DNA of 64,000 nucleotides from Tubiluchus corallicola (taxonomy: Eukaryota > Priapulida > Priapulimorpha > Priapulimorphida > Tubiluchidae), in NCBI GenBank assembly GCA_030141605.1, contig JAQGDQ010000234.1:276001-340000 (forward strand), in the 5' to 3' direction. A model generated the notes under the pieces. That model had not been told where the DNA came from. It did not search any database and saw nothing but the letters and a program-made list of their open reading frames with translations. Below, piece by piece: positions 23,560-37,450 of the stretch (the first letter of the stretch is position 1; every line of letters starts with the position of its first letter). Made by a program: the position numbers and the translations under genes.

Positions 23560-25680
23560 CAGGTTGAAAGGTGTTATGCTACTTCTTCGGATTGTTTGAC
23601 CACCATTTGTCAAGTTGTCTTTAGAAGTGGTCTGGACGTCTTGAATATCTAAAATGTATTCCCAAATTATTCCAATCGATGACTACCTAGGAAATAAAAG
23701 GGTTTTGGTTCTTGCATCTAGGCTTAGAGATCTTACATCCATCACCGCTATAATTGACTTGAAAGTAATGTTAATATCATTGAAAATTCGAAATGTGGTT
23801 AATATGTCTCCACATTTCTGTATTGGTGTGACGTGAGTTTTAACCAGCTGATATCAATTTGGTTGCTTGTGTCTGGATGATTTAATGTAAGAGCACTATG
23901 GCTTCAGCTGTGCCAACACTCCCCTCTGTCGCATTTGGTTACATCCTACTATTATTATATTAGCATTATTATGGTATTACTATTTAGTTTTAGCCTCGGT
24001 CTGGGCTTCCCTGTCGGAGTCAGCTGTAATCTTACCACCTTGAGCTATTGAGTTGGTTGCTATGAAACCTCTGTACTGTTTTAAATAAAATAGTTTATTT
24101 TGGTTAAATTCCTTTCTGATATGTTCTAGCTAAACTGGATACCATATTACTTAGCCATAACCCATTACTATTCGTACAAAGGTTTTGAACAGGATTAAAG
24201 ACATGTTACAGTCTCAGTACGTGAATTCCCTAAAAAAAAGATTTCTGATGTTTCTGAGCTGATTTAGAGACTTCATCAGTATGCTTCTTGGAATATAGTG
24301 AGTTACTGATGTAGATAGAAGCTCTTTTTGTAGGCTTACTTGAGTAGTAACAGACTTGGGTTTTCCTCTGGTGTCGAGCATAGAGTATTGAATATTGTTG
24401 GAATTTTTGCCTGTATGAAGAACCTTGCATTTATTGCTGTTCTTCATATATAGTTGTTCTTCATATCAAAGGCGTATATATCAGTTACATGTCCAAGCAT
24501 CTAAGGTTTTGACGTTAATCTGTAGTGTATCATAATCATTGGAAGATGCCTTTTGTCTATATATTTTTGTATCATCAGCAAACATTTTAACGTTGAAGCT
24601 ACATTGTCAGGAACATCATTGGCCTATAACACGAAAGCAACGGTTGCCCTCACTTGTAGTATCCCTCTTTTAACTTCGATTATAGAGGACATGATAGAAT
24701 CGACCTGTATGCACTAGAAGAAAGCTGTTAAGAAATCTTGTATCAATTGTAGCAACTGCCCATAATAAATGCCATAAACCTTGAGTTTTAGTAACAAACA
24801 TTTATGAGGAACCTTGTCGAATGCTTTTTGTAGATCATAGTAGATTACCTCAGCAGTCTTTTGCCAATCAGTTAGACATTTTAACAAGTTGGGAACACAA
24901 GAGTTGTCATGGATAAAGCAGAAATTGAGAAGTTCCAGCATTGTAAGTGTTCGTAGATTTCGTTCCAGATAATAATCCTTTCGGTTAGCTTGCAGGCCAC
25001 TGAAGTAAGACTAATCGGGTGATAAGTGGCTTTGTGTCTCTCTGACCTTTCTTAAAAATGGGTAAGATAATGGAATGTTTTCAGTCTGAGGTTAGCTGCC
25101 CTTCCATTAATGATTTATCAAGCAGCATTTTCAATTGGTGATACAGACTATCCTTCAACTGCTTAATAGAGCAGGATGAAGTGGCCAGGCCCCTAATGAG
25201 CCATGATCGCCACATCTATTGTTCTGATGTTGAAAGCCACAGAATCGATGATGATAGTGGTTTTAGATTGGAATGGTATGCCGATTTCTTCAGGGAAACC
25301 ACTAACAAAGTGGTGATAGAACAGTTCTGCCTTGGAATTGTTAGTAACAACATCTGTTCCATTCTATTTGAGTATCGTTATCTTATCCTCTATCCTTAGA
25401 TTATGGTTCATGTATGCCCAAAACAACTTTGGTCTTACCTTTGCAGAGTTGTCAAGCTGTTTTTCGTAGTCCCTTTTAGCACTGCGAATCTACCAAGTTG
25501 TGTAATTTGTCTACTGAGCATGTAGTCGATAGCTATTGGTATCCTTCCTGGCATTGTAACTTCTCCCCTTACTTTTTTCAAGTTTATGGCATCTGGTGCA
25601 TCTTTGGGAATGCACGCAGGCTTTAGTTTTCCATTCTTAGTCTTAGTCTTTATTTGCCTAAGCATGTAGCCCTCAATACA
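23560..25680 (-). mobile_element. 2.1-kb decayed LINE of the CR1 type
   Basis: Minus-strand fragments run in the right order. There is a spacer region near 25435-25665, then ILPIFKKGQRD near 25060, then motif A YYDLQKAFDKVPH near 24830. KMFADDTKIY lies near 24580, NSNKCKVLHTGKNSN near 24410, a LEYxxQxW-like block near 24150, and the terminal WNNLG...QLDKWW block near 23600. Many stops and shifts separate them, so the copy is inactive. The KCKVLHxGxxN block separates it from the neighbouring remnant. Confidence 0.85.
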
Positions 25681-26637
25681 ACAATATTAAGTATTCAATA
25701 TTCACTTTTTGTTTTTATTCATGAATACAATTCAAAAGGTTTAAATAAGTACTATTATTTCATAGGCTGGCAGTAGTTAGAAAGATGCAGGGTGGTGAAA
25801 GACCAGTCGTCACCTGACAAGCCCTTAACAACAGAAAATAACGATAATATAAAATTGTTCTTATGGTGTAGTAGCTAATAGTGAGAGGCAGTCATTACTT
25901 ATAGCTCACAAACAAGTTTTAGGGATGATATTTGTGCCATTTGCAGCCAAAAATTCATGTAAAGTTGCCGTGCTAATTTTGAGGCATGAGATGTTATAGC
26001 AATAATTATGTTAGCGTAAGTTTAAGCAATTTATTTTGTCATTCAAAAGAATTGTTGACTTCATACTGAGCAACAAGAAAAACAAATTACAAAGGTGTGG
26101 TAAAACTAAAATAAGAATCAGAATGAGCATGTTAGCAGAATAGCAGCAACAATAAATGCAACTAATACGAGCATTAAGCTAGCAGAACTAATAACCGTAA
26201 TTATACAGACTTATTGTAAGCAGCATAATAATAATAGCACAATTTAAAAATAAGGAACATCGTATCAAACTAAACCAAATTGGATTTTTTTCTCCTATAT
26301 AATAACTATCGACATACAACATTGTAAATAAATAGTTCATGCCAAGGGAAAATGTTGTGAAGAACTTAAGTTATTGCATCTGCCATCTAAGCACTGTTGT
26401 GTTACATTTAACAGCGACATGTTATTTTTCAGGAGTAGCAGATGCTATGCTGCTATTTGTGTATTTATTTTGCATGTAAATGCTAGGCAAGTGTACAGCT
26501 TCCAGCTTGGCAGCATTGTACTGGCAAAATGAAAAACTATGCTCCACAGCATTAATAGGTTGGAATGTTGATGTTTTCTGTGTTATAGCTTTTTTAGTAT
26601 AAGTTGAGAATTATATTTTCTGTTTAAGATTCCAACA
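25681..26637. other. Region upstream of SASS6
   Basis: AT-rich sequence that should contain the SASS6 promoter and any 5' UTR exon. An acceptor-like TTTAAG ends at 26628, nine bases before the SASS6 ATG, suggesting a spliced leader. A GCAGGGTGGTGAAAG word near 25787 resembles LINE-associated sequence elsewhere in the window. Confidence 0.35.
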
Positions 26638-28423
26638 ATGATGACAGATAAGTTTTTTAAGAAGAAAGTCCCAGTTTGCATCAAGACAGCTGACAATGAA
26701 CAATGGTATGCATTAAATTTAATTCATTATTTATTAGAAGTACGTAGAACTAGTGCCGAACCTATTGCACCATCACCATTTCACTGGAAAAGAAGAATAT
26801 TTTATCGTTTAAGCTAAATAACTGATCCTTAATTTCATCAGTTTATTTTTGTGTTGCACATAATATTGAGATGCAGCTGATGGTGAAATTTTTTATGAAT
26901 TAAGTTAATCAACATCTGAACTTTTTAGGAGAAATTCTGTCGAAGTTACGGTTGAACTACATAATTTGATGACACCATTGCATAAAAAGGTATACTTAAA
27001 ACTTACATATTGTAAAGAAGCCATTATGAATTTTGGCTTAAACTACGTAAGTATGAAACTCAGAAGAAATATATTTTTGTAGTTCGCAGTCATTTTGCTG
27101 GGGAGGTGCTTGTATTCCCTTTAATGCAAGATAAGTATCAGATGATATGATTCTGTTTTTACATAGACTACTTAACAAAACTTTTTATACAGTGGCCGCC
27201 GCTTATTGTGGACACCTCGGGCCAGCAGTGTATGTCCATATTAAGCGGCTGTCCATATTAAGCGAAGTGACCCATGAAGACCCTTCCCCTTCATTAAAAA
27301 AGGCAAAAAACCGTCTGTATCAACTCGTCTCCTGTTTTATTGAAAAAAAGAAGTCAGACGAGTTTGTTTGGCAGGAAACTTTTCTCTCAAGCTTGAACGG
27401 AAGGAAGTTATCACAGTTTCGAAGCTCTCAAGGCCACGGCGAACTGACTGATGCAATGACTCACACAGGCAGCAGAGCGGGAAGCTCTTTTCAATCACGC
27501 GCGCAGGCCGTGGTTGGCACGGCTGGTCACGTGCCAAGAATGTTCGCTGTCCATATTAAGCGGCGGTTGTCCATATTAACCGGCGGATTTTATTAGGGGA
27601 AAATTCCGTCCCTCGCGAGTTGTCCACAATAACCGGCTGTCCACAATAACCGTGTCCATAATAAGCGGCGGCCACTGTATTAATAATAATCTTCAAGAAA
27701 CATTGACATTATGAAAAATGAAATATATGCAAGTTAGTACAAGCTTATGGTGTACACAATATTATAATAATAGGCAGATCAACAACATACCGGTAAATAA
27801 AAGTTATTACCTTGCTGTCATCTTGAAAAGTCTAAGCATTTGGCATGGTTTGATTAGCTAATCCAGCCACATATTCGATCCTTCAGCCACTCTGGTGCTA
27901 TTCCAATGTTTTTGAAACTTGGATTTATTTGGGATTCCACAGTTAATAGAGGAGCTCGTAGTGTTTCTAAGGCCTGAGACAGCAAGTGCATATAAGGGCA
28001 ATGTAACTGTTATAGTTAAGCAATATTGCAATTAAACCATAGGTTGTGACTAATGTTTTGAGCCTTGCATTTAGGAGTTGATTGTGCGATTGACCGACGA
28101 AAAAGACTTATTTTTTCTTTTTGTCGTTGCGATTGGAGAGGAAATATTTCAAAGGTACGCTCTAGCTTTTTTACGAAATAGTGTCAAAATCCTAACTTTG
28201 TATACATAACGTACATGTGTTAGAATTTTGGATTAGTCTTAGATGCTTGTGTGATGATTTTCAAAGATTTTTGTTATGGCTTTCGTTTTTGTTTGTGTTT
28301 CCCGAAATTTCGTGCTTACATTTATGCCTTAACTTGAAATATTTATTAAACTTCTATGCATGGACATCGGTGAGATAGATTTATATCATCATCTCATCAT
28401 CACTGCCTGTGCACACTATGCGA

Positions 28424-28465
<42 letters not shown>

Positions 28466-31400
28466 TACTGCTTTGCTTTGTCATTAATCAATTATTATTT
28501 AACCGAGAAATATTTTTCTGGAATGACTTATCTTGATATTCTACTTTAATTATTTCAGCTTAAAAGCTCAGCAGGGCTTACTTGTTGACTTCGGCACTTT
28601 TCCACACAAGTTTATCGATTTGTTAGAACTCTGCTTACAAGAAAAGGAAAACTCGACTCCAAGGTACGTTATCTTGTTTTCTTCAAGTGTCACAGGTTCA
28701 ACTAACTCAGTAAGAGATGGAGTGTTTTGGGAATTATGTTGTCTGCAATTGCCTTACTGATAAATTATTAAAAATGCATTAACTGTTGTGCAAATGTAGC
28801 AGATGTGCATAAGAGCTTTGTTAAAACAGGCTTTTCACCCTCACATAATAATGTAGTCAGAACCTTGAAAATAGGATAAGTATAAGACAGCCTTTATCAA
28901 AATTCAACTGAAATACTTCCAAAATTAAAATAACTGTGAAACCTGTAGACAAATATCAAAATGACCTTTGTTCTCATTTTCTTTTCATGGTTGTGTAATA
29001 GTCTTTCCAAGACATTTTAGTCAATTCTGGCATATGGTTTAGTATAGTTCTTCTAAGCCTGGTATGCACCTGTTAAATAAACCTATGCAGTAATTAAGAT
29101 GAATTTAGGTAAGTTTAGAGTGCAGTTTACATCATTACTAATAGCTGATCAATTAAAACGCATAGTTAGTTGTTTGCTTGAGATGGTTTTTTAATTTTGA
29201 CTGGTTTCAATTTTTTTCTTGACAGTGTGTTCTCTTTTCTGCATTGGTCCATTCCAAGTTTTACAAACTTACAATTTTCGGAGCATTTTTGCAGCAATGT
29301 GAAAGCCAATTTGATCAAATTTGACACTTTGTTACCTGATTTAGTTTTATTTCACCTGCAGTACGATTCCAGGCATACTAAACGTTAATTGGAAGGGTTT
29401 TTTATTTATGAGAAATAAGCCTTTGACGGTCTGTGATAAGAAATGTTATGATTTGTTGCCCTTATTTGTGTAACTACATATATGATCAGTAACTGCATTT
29501 TAGATAATTAACTTCGTAGCTAACAGTCTCGTTGAGGAAGATTATAAATTTGTCCAGTTTTTGTCAAGTACCTATGTAAATTTGCATCTGTGTCAGCAGC
29601 TTAAAACTTGGCTAAACCATAGAAATTTGAGTAGAGAGTTAAATTTGGATTTTATTTAGATGAAAATTTGGACTTCTCTGCACCTGTTTCCTTCATATGT
29701 GGAAAAAGCTATGAGGCAGGTCAATGTACTATTTAGATTAAGAGAGCTGTTAAATACTGGAAGTAAATTGAAAATCTACCATGCTTTCACATAATTCCAA
29801 TTCAGGTTATTGTTCTTTAATATTTCATTGTTGTTGTGTTACAAATGCTAGGAAAATGGAGAAGATAGAGCATCGAAATTTGCCTTTAATGATCACCGGT
29901 CTTCCTACATGCAACTTATTCAACATCCTGGCACACAAGCTTTGATTAGTGAATGTCAGAAACGCCTTGCATTTGAAATATTAAAACATTTAAATAGAGT
30001 TGGATAAAGTGCCTTAACGTTTCACTATATTCATTTTTTAGGTTTGTCTTAAACCTGCTTATGTCTTCTGTTTCACCTTGTGATCGGAGTGCCGTTTATC
30101 TGAATGTAGTTGAAACGAATCCCTTCAAGCATCTTACTCATTTATCTCTGAAGTTGCAACCGGGCACAGATGCCGAAATTTCCAAATATCTAGCTGCTTG
30201 CTTAAAAAATATTCAGGTATGTTTTATAGAAAATATATTCATTATGTATTTTACTGCTCTGTGTATTTTTTCTACATGTGACTGAGATGCTTTTTTCTTT
30301 TAGGAGGAAAAACAGAATGTTGAAAGTCATTTGCAAATGCTTGAGGCTGAACTTAATGCTAGATTAAAGCAAATGCAGCAAGTATGTAATTCATTTAAAA
30401 TTCAAATTCTGCAGGCTTTATGTTCTTTCATAATTACCAGATTAGCTTTTTTTGGATTTGCGATGTCTTATTATTAGTTCTAGTAAAACGTACAAGTGAC
30501 GCAACTTTTTAACGGTTTTGTTGTATGTTAGGAAGCTATTTTAATACTTTTACATTTTGTTAAATTCTAGTAGCATACATGTCATTGGGTTAGTAAAAAA
30601 TAAAAATAAATTACATTGCTGTATGAATAAACTTGCTAATAATTATTTTTCTCTACTACGGATACATGCTGTTATTGTGCGTCCCTGATATCACAGTAGC
30701 AAATTGGTTGTTGAGGTATACTCATTAAATTATTTTCTTTTCTGTTATACTTGCCTGTTTGCTTTTGCGATATGCATAATATTTTTTTTGCTGAATTTGT
30801 TTAGGCATTGTCAGACAGAACTCAAGAGTTGGATAACTTGCGTACAGAATGGGCTGTAAAGTCTAGCACTATGTCAAATAAACACCTAGAAGAAATCCAG
30901 ATTGAAAGGGAAAAGGCTGATATGGTAAGTTAATGCAGAATGATTTACAATTGCCAACAAATGTAAGTTTACCTAACTACGGTAAGTCTTTATACAGCAG
31001 CACCTAATTTAGCGACAATTCCTTTTAACATTGATGAGTTTTGTTTTGTTCATTTTTTAATAACAAAATTTATACTATTCCTATGAATGTGTGGTTTCAT
31101 TTGGTGACATTTCATGTAACATATTTTTGCTAGACTACCGTATATTTACATAAGCAGACTTACTGTGTAGAGAAATAAGCCTCAGTACTGTCTATCTTCG
31201 AGATATTGACCTTTGTTTTCCTTTGCAACCTATTTGCTTAGATCTGCCCATGCAAACAGGCCTTTACACAGATAGCTGAGTGCTCCTTGAATAGAGGATC
31301 TTTTGGCCTGCGTGATTAGTCCTCCCACATAATCGCGAATAGCCTCTACAGTGCCTATTCTTAGGTGATTCTTTTCTCTCTACTGAACCCAAGGGCTAAT

Positions 31401-34400
31401 ATTTCCCCTTTGGGCTAGCATAGTGTTATTATCCCTCACTATACTATCGCCAAAATGCTTCTTGTATAGGATAATCAAATGTATGGAAGTATGAACATAT
31501 AATTACTTTTCATAATACGTAATGTATCAAGATTGTATCTTTATTTTGTAGTCATGTAATCATTATCATTTGCTAATCTATGAATACGTAGTAGGTCCTA
31601 TAGGCTTGTAAGTGGAGTAAGGTCTAGTATGATGTAGTGCTATAACTGTAACTACTATTTCACAGACTAACACGTTCGTCGCCATTTTGTGCATTGCAAA
31701 TACCACAGTGTGGTTATTAATAACTATGCGCGTATTTTAATCTAGTGTTATTGTCTTTGCTTTTCTATCAGTTATGAAACAGAACTATGTAGGAAATAGC
31801 AGTATCTGATTTCACTAAAGGTCTTCAATCCTGCAAATGCGAAAATAAATTACTTTGAACTAGGGAATTTTGATAGTTGCAGTCTCCCTACTCTTTATCT
31901 CTGCTATTTCACTTATCAAAAAATAATAAATTAACCAAAAAATTCATAGTTGCTGACGTATAGTACATAGGTTTTTGAACTATTTATGCAACTACATGTA
32001 GAAAGCTTTTGTCAAGTTTAATTTATGTTCTCTTTTTAGATTTGCATTTTAGCACAAAGTGCTATTAAAATTTTGTTTTGATATGTACTAAAACTACTTC
32101 ATGATTCTTTTGTTTTAGGCTAAGAAAAGTGCACAAGAAAGGAATGAGAGAGAGAAGAGAGACTTGGAAAAAACTCTCAACAAAAAAGTTAGTGATTCAC
32201 AAATAAGATTAGGAAACTTGGAAAGAAATAACAAGGTGGGTTTTCATTAGCTGCTCCGAGTATTTTGAAATGTTGTCAGTTTTCTAAAATTTACTACCAG
32301 TCTGAAAAAGTGACAGTTTTCTGAAATTTGTGTCTATTTGCTAATGCCGCTTTCAGTTTGTTTATCTTCTGCTTTTCTAATTTTGGAGCTCATTGGTGAG
32401 GAAACGTTTTATACTAATAGATAAAATTTGAACTAGAATTGATATGTGTATTTATTCCTTTATGACAGTTTGTTAGAAATTGTGTTCTGCTGTAATGGAC
32501 ATGCATACTATAAAATCATTTGGCAGTGGTGTTTTTTTTCAGTTGCCATCATATTATTAGATAGCAACAGCATTCTAAGTACGGAAGTGAAAATATAGCA
32601 TTTTAGTTTTTTGTCTTCCACTGCTGAGAACTACTAAACGTTTCGAAATGAAAGAAGGTATTTTGTGGAAGAGAGATAGTTTGGCATTTTAAAAGGAAAT
32701 TGATATTAAATAAGTCTGTTGGCTCTTATTTCTGATAAATATGCTGTTAAATTTATTATTTATACCTGGTTTTTTCTTTGTACTCACTCATTATATCAAA
32801 TGTAAAATTGCTCGTTGCTTTTATTTTTTAATTATTGTAGGATTTGTTAGACACAAAATACAAATTAGAGGCAACTGTTAAAGAACTGAAATCAAGGATT
32901 TCTACATCGGACGAAGATTATCACAGATGTAAGCAAGACTTGCAGATCTTAAGAAAACAGCACAGTACACTGGATGTTGATTGTCGGGAAAAAGAGAAGG
33001 TATTTCGATTTATATGAGTAAAAATAAAATTTTGTTGTTTCTGTTTATAATATAAGTTTACAAATTATTTGCATCGTAATTGTTATGCAAGCACTTTTTC
33101 TGCAAAATTAATCTAAAATAAATTATTAGGCATTTACAGGGTAAAAAAATTTCCTCTGCAGAGTAAATAGTCAAAGATCGATAACATTATGAAAAAATAA
33201 TTGAAAAGCAGTAGTCAGATATGACTGAATTGGTAAGAATATGTGCCCTGTTGAGAGTATATCACAGTAGTGGAAGTGCAAATTATCACACTTTCTAAAA
33301 ATCTGCAAGTGTTGCTTACATCTTCCTATTGCATTATGTAAGGCTCTTGAAATGGAAAAAAAGAAATCCTGCATATAGATATACTGCAAAAAGATTTAGC
33401 AAACACAACTCTACTTTTGAGGAATGATGTATAATTGGCAGTGGCAGCAGATAGGAGTGCCTGGCATTTAATAGGTGGCGCGTGCCATGTCTTAGAACGT
33501 AGACGATGATGACTGTAATGGAGAAGCCAAGTGATGATAACTGTGATACATTTCTGTGCTTAGAAGCTTTGACATCATGTGGAGACTAGATGTATCCACA
33601 GCTCTAACGACATAAAGTTTTATATGTCACGAATAATGCCTAGTTTGAAGGCAATGGTTCTATTGGTGGCAATCCCAAAAGGTTATAAGTCCACTGTTGC
33701 CTGAAAAAACCAGGCATTTGCTTTATTGTACACCACTATGGACATTACTTATTTTATGGATTATTACTAAGATTAAGGGCATAGATTCATGTAAATGTCA
33801 CTTAAAAATTGCTAAAAAAACAATAGACCCTCTCCGTCATTTGCTCCTACAACAACAAATGTGGGTAAATTTCCCTAAGTCATGGGGTTTTGCCTACTAT
33901 ACTCTGTCTAGTGTAAAAGCAAATTTTGCAATTCTTCAGCCGTGTCACGTTATGATTACATGACACTGTTGGCAAATTGCTAAATTTGTTCAAAATGGCT
34001 GGTGGGCTATAGACTACATTTTAAACAATAATAAATCTATTTTACGTCACGTGACACTGTTTTGACGAATTGTAAAGTTTGTAAATAAACTGGTATGTCA
34101 TTCATAAATGTAACTAGTGTTAGCAAAATAGTTTAAATTTATGCTGTTATTATTAGCTTTCTGATTTTTTTACAGCACGTAAATCAGTTGAAAACCAGAA
34201 TAGCTGTTTTGCAGCAGGAATTAAAAGACAAGGAACAACTTTTGAGTCAGTCTGAGCATCTTTTACAGTCTAATCAGCAGCAAAAGGTAAAGATGCAAGG
34301 TGTTCTACTTCGGTTATAATTATGTTATAATGTATATTGCATTTATTATGTAAATATACTACAGTTAATATTATTTTATTATTGTAATGTATACACTCTT

Positions 34401-37400
34401 TCTTTAGTGTGTATTTCTAACTTTCTCGTAAATCTAATGAAATGTGCTTGATTTACTTGCAGTTTACACTGTTTCATGTTGTCATCTTTCATAATCAAGG
34501 AAATGCCATTATAATATTGTCGCCTGTTAGTTTTTACATGTACAACATACTCCTTTATGATAGTGATAAGCAGTCAATGGGTAAATGTAACAGTCATGTC
34601 ACAAGTGAAACATTTGTAGTTACAGTAGAATTTTAAGTTGCATTCTAATTTTCTCGAATAAGAATTAAACATTTGACACCTTTATGTAGACAAATATGTA
34701 CTAAAATAATAGCTAATTATATTCATATTGCAGGAGGCGGCAGAAAGCAATGCAGAACAAAAATCTCGGCAAATTGTAAAACTAGAAGTCTCAGTCAAAT
34801 CACTGTCCTCTGATTTGAATAAAGCTAATGATATAATTAGGAAACTACAGGGAGAAATCAGAACTTATCATGCCAAGGTAAGGGAACAACAATAAAAACT
34901 AGTGTAGTCTGGTATTTGCAGGTTCAAATGGACCACCCTGGTTAGTTACCAGTGTAGTGGTTTTACTAGTACATATGTAAATAAGTTACTTGATTTTAGT
35001 TCTAAATTTTCTTGTTGCTATTTGCAGTTGAAGTTACAAAATCAGATCACTTCTGAACAAGAAAAACTTTTGGCAGAAAAAGATCAAAGTTTAGAAGACC
35101 AAGCGAAAGAGACGGAGTTACTAAAATCTGGAAACTTAGCTTTGGAGACCGAAGTATATGCCAAGTTTTGTCGTGTTTCATAAACACAAACTGTAACGAT
35201 ATCTACTGAAATGCCACACTTTACTGTTTACTCTGGAGTGTGTCAAGGATAATTTCTATGCATATGTGTAAAAACTAGGGATGGGACCAGACAGAATCCA
35301 GATTTTCCGATTTGGCAGATCCAGATAGATCTGGTTCTGGATCAATTCTGAATCCACTAAGCCAATTGTACTTCATTTAGGTCGTACAAAGTTGAAGTTT
35401 GCAGACCATTTAAAGCTCAGTGTAGCAATCTACTCGAAAAGAAATTTAAGTGATGAAGTACTTGCTTATGTCTAATTAGGTTATCCAAATTCTCCTACAA
35501 TACTAAACTTAGATTGGAAAAAAATGCAATTGTCGTTCATTAAAGAGTCCCAATTTTTATCAATACTGTGAATAAATGAAAATATTATGGAAACCGGGAG
35601 GGCCCTGTGAGCGGTGTGAATACTGGTCCGTATATCCTTGTGCTGTTTTAGACGCAAACCCACAACATGTGCAGTGTGCACATGCTCTCACCGCAGCTTG
35701 CATTTTGCAATTTCTCAGTGAATATTCTCGGCCAGTGTTTATGCATTTAGTAGTTTGTATTTTTCGTCATGCCTGAGAGTCTGTGAGAATTTTGTTAAAC
35801 TTGTGCTGACAAAATCTATTTGTAGAATATGCAAAATAAAAGTAGTTAGTAGGACAAACGCATCAAACTGCTCGACAACACCGTCACCAGCACCAATTAC
35901 TTTAATGTGCAATAATAATGTAAATGAAAAAAGACAAGTATAGTGATGTAATAAACACTTAAATACTGTCATAAGTTTGTAAGCTATTATAATGTATTTT
36001 TAAATAGCATTACTTAGACACCGTAGAGATATCTGAAAGAAAAGCCAGTTTAGATCTGAATCTGGTCCAGATCCATATGCCAAAATCCGAGTCCGGTAAC
36101 ATGGATCCGTCACATCCCTAGTAAAAACGTTGCTGTCCTGGCAAATAAGCAAAATTGATTACGTTGTTTAACAGAGAAAAGGCGTTTTACTATGCCCTAG
36201 TTGCCTAGTGTACTAAATTATGATGTAGTTAGATTCTGTATGTTACCTAGGTCTTGGTAGATATAGGCAATTGCTGGTCTCTTATAAATGTCCAATGGTA
36301 ACAGGTGTCCAATGTTTACACATCGAATTAAAATTTAATTTTCTTTTCTTATGTTTCATTCTCAGAAAGAAAAGTTAAATGAGCAACTAAAAGAAACACG
36401 AAAGAAGTTAGAAAACTCTGAAGAGTTACAAAAGAAAAATGAAAACAGTAAGTACTAACATTTTTAAATACTTAATATCCTATATTGTTCTTCTTACTTG
36501 AGTCCTAGAGTCCTAGACTTGGTCTTGAATCATTTTGTTCTATAGAGATTTAAACTAGTAAGTATTCACCGCGCTATATAAAATTTAAGTAGCACTCTAA
36601 GTCTAGTACTAAAAAATATTTATTTGTAGTTATATATTGGATGCATAAACAGTTAGCCGATGCTCAAATAACTTGGCAGTCGTCTTCGAATGGTTCTCGA
36701 ACGTCAAAATCACGGAATGTATATCCTACAGATAAGGTATTTGCATCATTGACTTTCGTCATTAGGCTAACATACAACATTTTGTAACTTGTAATTGATC
36801 ACTCTGTGCTTACTGTATATACTTATGTACAAGTCGAATTTTTGGGAGGCGATTTTAAGGTGAAATTTTTGGGGTCGACTTATACTTACTCGATATGTTT
36901 TTGGGAGATGTTAAAGAGTCGTTTACAATACGAATATGTAAAGAAATAATCCTTCATTATACGCTGGACTGAATGAACACTCATACTGTGATACATCATA
37001 TCAGAGAATGTTCGCATCTTGACATTACTTTCCAAAATTACCAAATGTTACTGTAATTTATTTTAATGTATGTGAAATTAAGTTAAAATTTATATATCAC
37101 CGGCAAATAAACTAGCGACGAAGCACTCGATCAGAACATGGAAATCGCCAATGTTGTGCAGGTGCTGCCACCTGTCGGCTTCCGCGGGAAGTTTTACACT
37201 GGCCTTGTATATGCGTGTCTTATTGGCAAAATATCGATTACCAGCATACACGCGTGTATAAAACGCAACTATGCGTGTTTTTTTTTCAATCCTGGCTGCG
37301 ATATCCTAGGGTTAAAGGCATTACAAACAATTATGTGTGATGAAAGGCCAGGCTGCATTATCATGGATTGCATTGAGGGCCCTCAACATGAATATATGTG

Positions 37401-37450
<50 letters not shown>

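Noticed and set aside
27147-27596. 149-codon open frame
   Set aside because: It starts in unique intron sequence and runs through the inverted ends of the MITE. The peptide repeats HIKRRLSIL-type words that are only translated terminal repeats.
31136-31450. Second copy of the TACCGTATAT element
   Set aside because: Only one end is visible; no inverse partner was found.
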